A DNA stretch of 36,513 nt from contig JAHEAW010000010.1 of the NCBI GenBank assembly GCA_024642545.1, forward strand, positions 1 to 36,513. Direction: 5' to 3'. Positions 27,655 to 36,513 of the stretch are shown here, in pieces. The translations under genes and the position numbers were made by a program. Every line of letters begins with the position of its first letter. The stretch's first letter is position 1. The stretch comes from Erythrobacteraceae bacterium (GTDB taxonomy: Bacteria; Pseudomonadota; Alphaproteobacteria; Sphingomonadales; Sphingomonadaceae). The notes under the pieces are model-generated. The model was not told the origin of the DNA. It made no database searches and worked only from the letters and a program-made list of their open reading frames with translations.

Positions 27655-29007
27655 ATGAGAGATTTTGCTACGATTATTCTCGCCGCGGGCAAGGGCACCC
27701 GCATGAAATCGGACCTGCATAAGGTGCTCCATCCGATCGCCGGGCGGGCCATGCTCGATCATTTGCTGGCCAGTGTCGATCAGCTGGGGCCGCGTCATAC
27801 CATTGTGGTTGCCGGCCACGGCAGCGAACAGATCGCCGCGCAAGTGGGCAGCCGTGCGCGGATTGTGCTTCAGGAACCACAGCTTGGCACTGGTCATGCG
27901 GTCCAGCAGGCGCATGCGGAACTGTCCGGCTTCACCGGCGATGTACTGGTACTGTACGGTGATGTGCCTTTCGTGACCCCGGCAACGATGCAGCAAATGC
28001 TGAACCGGCTGCGCGAGGCCGATAATCCGCCCGCCGTGGTGCTGGCCTTCCGCGCAGCAGACCCCGGCGCTTATGGCAGAGTGATCAGCGAAGATGGGCG
28101 GACCATCGCCAAAATGGTCGAGTTCAAGGATGCGACCGCGGCTGAGCGGCAAGTGAACCTGTGCAATTCGGGCATGATGGCTGCGCGCGCGGAGGATCTG
28201 TTCGCGCTGCTGTCACGCATCGGCAATGATAATGCAGCGGGTGAATATTACTTGCCCGATATTGTGATGACTGCGCTGGGTGATGGCCGGGTGAGCGCGC
28301 TGGTCGAAACCGGCGAAGCGGAAGTTCAAGGTATCAACAGCCGCGCTGAACTGGCAGCGGCAGAGCGCCAATGGCAGGAATTCCGGCGGGAAGAGGCGAT
28401 GCGCGACGGGGTTTCGCTCAAGGCGCCCGAAACGGTCTTCTTCAGCTGGGATACGCAACTGGGCCGCGATGTCACGATTGAGCCAAATGTTGTCTTCGGC
28501 CCCGGAGTGAGCGTGGCGGACAAGGCCACTATTCGCGCTTTCAGCCACCTTGAGGGCGCGCGAGTGGGGGAGCGCTGCAGTGTGGGTCCCTACGCCCGCC
28601 TGCGTCCCGGCGCCGTGCTGGAAGAAGGCGCAAAGGTCGGCAATTTTGTCGAGATCAAGAATGCAGTGCTGGGCAAGGGTGCGAAAGCCAGCCACCTTAC
28701 CTATCTGGGCGATGCCACCATTGGCGCAGAAGCAAACATTGGCGCAGGCACGATCACATGTAATTATGATGGCTATTTCAAGCATCAGACCGTGGTTGGG
28801 CCGCGCGCCTTTATTGGCAGCAACAGTGCGTTGATTGCCCCTGTCACGATCGGCGCAGATGCCATCGTGGCTGCGGGCAGTGCCGTCAGCCGCGATGTCG
28901 CAGAAGGGGAACTGCGCATGGTGCGGGCCGAACAATTGATGAAGCCGGGCTGGGCAGACCGGTTTCATGATACGATGAAAAAGAAGAAGGCGGGGCAGAC
29001 AAAATGA
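27655..29007 (+). CDS. glmU: Bifunctional GlcNAc-1-P uridylyltransferase / glucosamine-1-P acetyltransferase
   Basis: MRDFATIILAAGKGTRMKSDLHKVLHPIAGRAMLDHLL; LbH repeats ATIGAEANIGAGTITCNYDGYFKHQTVVGPRAFIGSNSALIAPV. Confidence 0.98.
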   Translation: MRDFATIILAAGKGTRMKSDLHKVLHPIAGRAMLDHLLASVDQLGPRHTIVVAGHGSEQIAAQVGSRARIVLQEPQLGTGHAVQQAHAELSGFTGDVLVLYGDVPFVTPATMQQMLNRLREADNPPAVVLAFRAADPGAYGRVISEDGRTIAKMVEFKDATAAERQVNLCNSGMMAARAEDLFALLSRIGNDNAAGEYYLPDIVMTALGDGRVSALVETGEAEVQGINSRAELAAAERQWQEFRREEAMRDGVSLKAPETVFFSWDTQLGRDVTIEPNVVFGPGVSVADKATIRAFSHLEGARVGERCSVGPYARLRPGAVLEEGAKVGNFVEIKNAVLGKGAKASHLTYLGDATIGAEANIGAGTITCNYDGYFKHQTVVGPRAFIGSNSALIAPVTIGADAIVAAGSAVSRDVAEGELRMVRAEQLMKPGWADRFHDTMKKKKAGQTK

Positions 29008-29609
29008 AGGGTAAGCGGTTCTGGTCCATCCCGCCGGTACTGATGCTGTCCCTGACCAGTCTTGGCGGCTGCGGTACCAGGGCTCTGGCCCCAAAGCAGC
29101 AGGATGATTCAGAAGCTGCCGCGGAAACCGCCGCTCCTGTGGTGCCGACCAAGATTGTTGCCGCCGGTTGCAGCCGCGCGGAAAAGCCCATTTTCATCTG
29201 TAAGCTCAAGGATGGCGATCTGCTGTCAGTCTGTGCAACTGGGGGCACGGGCCCGGCGTATGCGCAGTACCGGATCGGCAAGCCAGGTCATGCTGCAAAA
29301 TTGACCATTCCGACCAAGGCAGGCGGCACGCTGCCAAAATTTGCCAGCGTGCCCTATTCAGGCGGTGGTGAGGCGCAAATGGCCTTCACCAGCGGCAGCT
29401 TCAGCTACATCGTTTATAGCCGGGTGATCCGTACCAACTTTGAAGCCGGGAAGCCCAATAATCCGAAATTCGAAGACGGGGTAATGGTGGTCAAAGGCGG
29501 CAAATTGGTGAAGGATCAGCAATGTGTGGGCGAAGCCAAACGTCCGCTCGATTATAATCTGGCCTTGCAATACGGACAGAAAATCAACGATATATTTTAC
29601 CCTAATTAA
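29004..29609 (+). CDS. Putative lipoprotein of unknown function
   Basis: MKGKRFWSIPPVLMLSLTSLGGCGTRALAPKQ with lipobox-like LGGC; overlaps the glmU stop by 4 nt. Confidence 0.75.
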   Translation: MKGKRFWSIPPVLMLSLTSLGGCGTRALAPKQQDDSEAAAETAAPVVPTKIVAAGCSRAEKPIFICKLKDGDLLSVCATGGTGPAYAQYRIGKPGHAAKLTIPTKAGGTLPKFASVPYSGGGEAQMAFTSGSFSYIVYSRVIRTNFEAGKPNNPKFEDGVMVVKGGKLVKDQQCVGEAKRPLDYNLALQYGQKINDIFYPN

Positions 29610-30891
29610 GGGCTGCGGTCTGGTCTCGTTCGGGACTTTCCAAAGATGCCAGAATTGCGAAGCCCACCACAACAACGATTATCGGATATGGGTAATGCAG
29701 CGCGCCATCGAGCATAGCCATGGCGCAAAGCCCGGCAACAGGTGCGAAGCCTGCCAGTGCGACCGGGCCGGCTGCTTGGATCGTCCGCCGATGGCGCAGC
29801 AATACCGCGCCCCCCAATAGAGCAATGGCAGTCAGGCCAAACACACCCCATTCGAACAGGAATTGCAGGATCGCATTATGTGGCTGGGCGTAAGTATTAA
29901 GCGCTGCGGGAATTGTACTCCTGAACTGCCCTTGGCCATAACCGCTCCAGGGGTGCTGCAAAACTGCCTCCCAAGTCTGGTGCCAGATATTGAATCGGCC
30001 ATTGCTCAACTGATTGGCGTCCTGAGCTGCATAGCTGCGGCCAAACATATTCATTAGGCCCCACGAAGGTGAGGGCACGTAGATCATCGACAGCGGAGCA
30101 GCGACGAAAACAGCACCAATAGTCTGTGCCATGAATGTTCGGCGCCTTGTCCGATTGTTGCTTGTCAGGATCGCCCACAGAAGAATAAATACCAGCACCG
30201 CCGCCCCAAAGGACGCCCTTCCCCCGCTCCAAAGCAGTAGAAAGTATCCAGCTGTGGTCAGCGTGAATGCTGTTGCCCGATTGGACCTCGCTTTAACTTG
30301 CAGCGCCATACCGATTGTCGCTGCGGTCAGGCCGTAATACCCGAGGTGCCGGACGTTCGTGGTCGCAAGTTCGAAATAGGTCCAATCATAATCAACAATG
30401 TCGCGCAGGCTCAGGGCATAGGCAAATGCCATTACGGCATAAACCGACACACCAATCCCGAGGGCCTGCACGAAGGCAATTCGCACATCGCGCCATCTAC
30501 TTGCCATCATGCTGCTGACACAAAAGAGAAACAGCATGTGTATCAGCGAAATCACCATCAGGAGGGCAGAGCTTGCTGGCGCCGCTGACGCGACAAGGTT
30601 GGCGTATCCGGCGGCAGCGAGCCACATAAGCCCGGCGATTTTGGAGGTCGGATGCAGTTCTTTGAGCCCTTCCATGATAGACAGACCACCAAAGACCGAG
30701 GTCACGATTATGGCGAGTTCAAAACAGGTGAAAGTAAGCGATGCGATCGCACTTGCCAGCACCGAACCATGCAGAGCCAGCGACATGATTGCCGCGCAGG
30801 GCAGCATCGCCATGAGCAAGCCTGCTGCAATCATGCCCGAAGGCGGCAATTTTGCCTGTGCCTGTTCAGGCTTGCCCTTCACCAATTCCAT
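29602..30891 (-). CDS. O-antigen ligase / Wzy-like polymerase membrane protein
   Basis: Many TM segments and the signature PWSGYGQGQFRSTIPAALNTYAQPHNAILQFLFEWGVFGL typical of the O-antigen ligase (Wzy_C) family. Confidence 0.85.
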   Translation of the reverse strand: MELVKGKPEQAQAKLPPSGMIAAGLLMAMLPCAAIMSLALHGSVLASAIASLTFTCFELAIIVTSVFGGLSIMEGLKELHPTSKIAGLMWLAAAGYANLVASAAPASSALLMVISLIHMLFLFCVSSMMASRWRDVRIAFVQALGIGVSVYAVMAFAYALSLRDIVDYDWTYFELATTNVRHLGYYGLTAATIGMALQVKARSNRATAFTLTTAGYFLLLWSGGRASFGAAVLVFILLWAILTSNNRTRRRTFMAQTIGAVFVAAPLSMIYVPSPSWGLMNMFGRSYAAQDANQLSNGRFNIWHQTWEAVLQHPWSGYGQGQFRSTIPAALNTYAQPHNAILQFLFEWGVFGLTAIALLGGAVLLRHRRTIQAAGPVALAGFAPVAGLCAMAMLDGALHYPYPIIVVVVGFAILASLESPERDQTAALN

Positions 30892-30940
30892 CCTGCCCCC
30901 CTTGGTCCGCTATCCTATGGCTCATCATTACTTGGCAAGC

Positions 30941-30972
30941 CAAAACAAAAAGGGCCGCCCGCAGGCAGCCCT
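30941..30972 (-). terminator. Rho-independent terminator of the atp operon
   Basis: On the minus strand AGGGCTGCC tgcg GGCGGCCCT followed by TTTTGTTTTGG; located just past the atpC stop. Confidence 0.88.
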
Positions 30973-30999
30973 TGGGATATTTTTGACCGGAATAGCAGG

Positions 31000-31260
31000 T
31001 CAGTCTTCGTCGACATGTTCCGCCAGAACGGTCAGACCGGTGTCGCCCACTTCGGCAAAGCCGCCGCGCACCTGGATCATTTCCGGCGCGCTCGTGGCAG
31101 ATTTATAGACCTGCACAGCACCATCACGAATGGTCGACATGAACGGCGCGTGGCCTTCCAGCACGCCAAACTCGCCTTCCGCACCCGGGACGACCACCAT
31201 GTGGACTTCTTCGCTGCGGACCAGCCTGGCAGGCGTCACGAGTTCGAAATGCAATGCCAT
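31000..31260 (-). CDS. atpC: F1 ATP synthase epsilon subunit (short form)
   Basis: [52 protein letters not shown]...[22 protein letters not shown]; only 86 aa. Confidence 0.95.
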   Translation of the reverse strand: MALHFELVTPARLVRSEEVHMVVVPGAEGEFGVLEGHAPFMSTIRDGAVQVYKSATSAPEMIQVRGGFAEVGDTGLTVLAEHVDED

Positions 31261-31265
31261 GACGA

Positions 31266-33619
<2,354 letters not shown>

Positions 33620-33644
33620 TTCGGCTCCCTAATTCCCTGCAGGA

Positions 33645-35731
<2,087 letters not shown>

Positions 35732-35954
35732 GCGTTTGGGTCCTTTTGGGTCCGGAAGGAACGTTATTGCAGCCGGGCCAGATCAGGGCGCACGAAACGC
35801 TGCCCCAAAGGCTGGCCCTTTACGGCTGGCGCGCCCCTATCACCGGGGATGCAGCGATGCAACCCGGGTTGGGACTGTTCCATTTCCGAATGAAACTTTT
35901 TGCGCTATCATGCAGTTCACCGGCCGTTTGATGAAGCTGGAACGGAGCAGAGCG

Positions 35955-36513
35955 ATGCAAATGAAGCCACTTGCGCCCAAAGTTGGCGTGGAAATCACCG
36001 GAATTCAGTTGGCGGAGACCGCGGGCGCTCAGCTTGAGGCGCTGCAACAGGCGGTGTTTGAACACGGCGTGGCTGTGGTGCGTGGGCAGGAATTGACCCC
36101 CGAACAGCATATCGCCTTTGCCCAGCGGTGGGGTGGGATTGATATCAACAATTATTTCCCGCTCGAGGATGAATATCCTGAAATTGCGGTTGTCCGCAAA
36201 AAGGCAGATCAGCAAACCAATATTGGCGGGGCGTGGCATACTGACCATTCTTACGACCAAATTCCCGCGATGGGTTCAATCCTGGTCGCGCGCGTTTTGC
36301 CGCCGCAGGGCGGGGATACACTATTCTCGCACATGGGGGCTGCCTATGATGCGCTGTCTGACGAGCTCAAGGCTACAATCGAAGGACTACGCGCTTATCA
36401 TACAGCGGACCATGTCTATGCCCCTGACGGTCTCTATGCCCAGACCGATCAGGGCGCTGATCTGCGCGGACAGGAAATGAAGACTGGCGCAGTACATCCG
36501 GTGGTGATCCGCC
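35955..36513 (+). CDS. TauD/TfdA-family Fe(II)/2-oxoglutarate-dependent dioxygenase (truncated by window end)
   Basis: Translated by hand: MQMKPLAPKVGVEITGIQLAETAGAQLEALQQAVFEHGVAVVRGQELTPEQHIAFAQRWGGIDINNYFPLEDEYPEIAVVRKKADQQTNIGGAWHTDHSYDQIPAMGSILVARVLPPQGGDTLFSHM; HxD iron ligand in WHTDHSY. Open at the window edge. Confidence 0.92.
   Translation, partial: MQMKPLAPKVGVEITGIQLAETAGAQLEALQQAVFEHGVAVVRGQELTPEQHIAFAQRWGGIDINNYFPLEDEYPEIAVVRKKADQQTNIGGAWHTDHSYDQIPAMGSILVARVLPPQGGDTLFSHMGAAYDALSDELKATIEGLRAYHTADHVYAPDGLYAQTDQGADLRGQEMKTGAVHPVVIR

Noticed and set aside
27595-28152. N-terminal extension of the gph ORF
   Set aside because: Antisense to glmU; HAD motif I begins right after the ATG at 27594.

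Overview
The window looks like a chromosomal segment from an alphaproteobacterium, probably Sphingomonadales/Erythrobacteraceae (inferred from gene content and protein style). Most of it is conventional core genome: lemA/TPM pair, mscL, an arginine-succinyltransferase cluster (astA, astB and an M20 hydrolase), malate synthase G, lptD-surA-pdxA-ksgA, pepA-DUF2256-holC, ndk, purM-purN, hdaA-cysE-DUF2794, glmU/gph, an O-antigen-ligase-like gene, the F1 ATP synthase operon atpHAGDC, and the start of a TauD/TfdA dioxygenase. The one clear RNA gene is a circularly permuted (two-piece) tmRNA with a readable tag ORF (ANDNDALAIAA). I found no CRISPR array, prophage, IS element, rRNA or tRNA. Points worth a second look are: the translationally coupled M20-astA-astB operon, where the M20 enzyme may replace AstE; a PurN-YjbR/MmcQ fusion; a hairpin covering the SD of a DUF2157-like membrane gene, with an operator-like palindrome upstream; a TTTACG-N4-CGTAAA palindrome before an SDR gene; a (QDQA)5 repeat in SurA; an epsilon subunit lacking its C-terminal domain; an MddA-like methyltransferase; and a 280-bp region between glcB and ksgA that I cannot explain. 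I do not see strong evidence of a wholly new multi-gene system.
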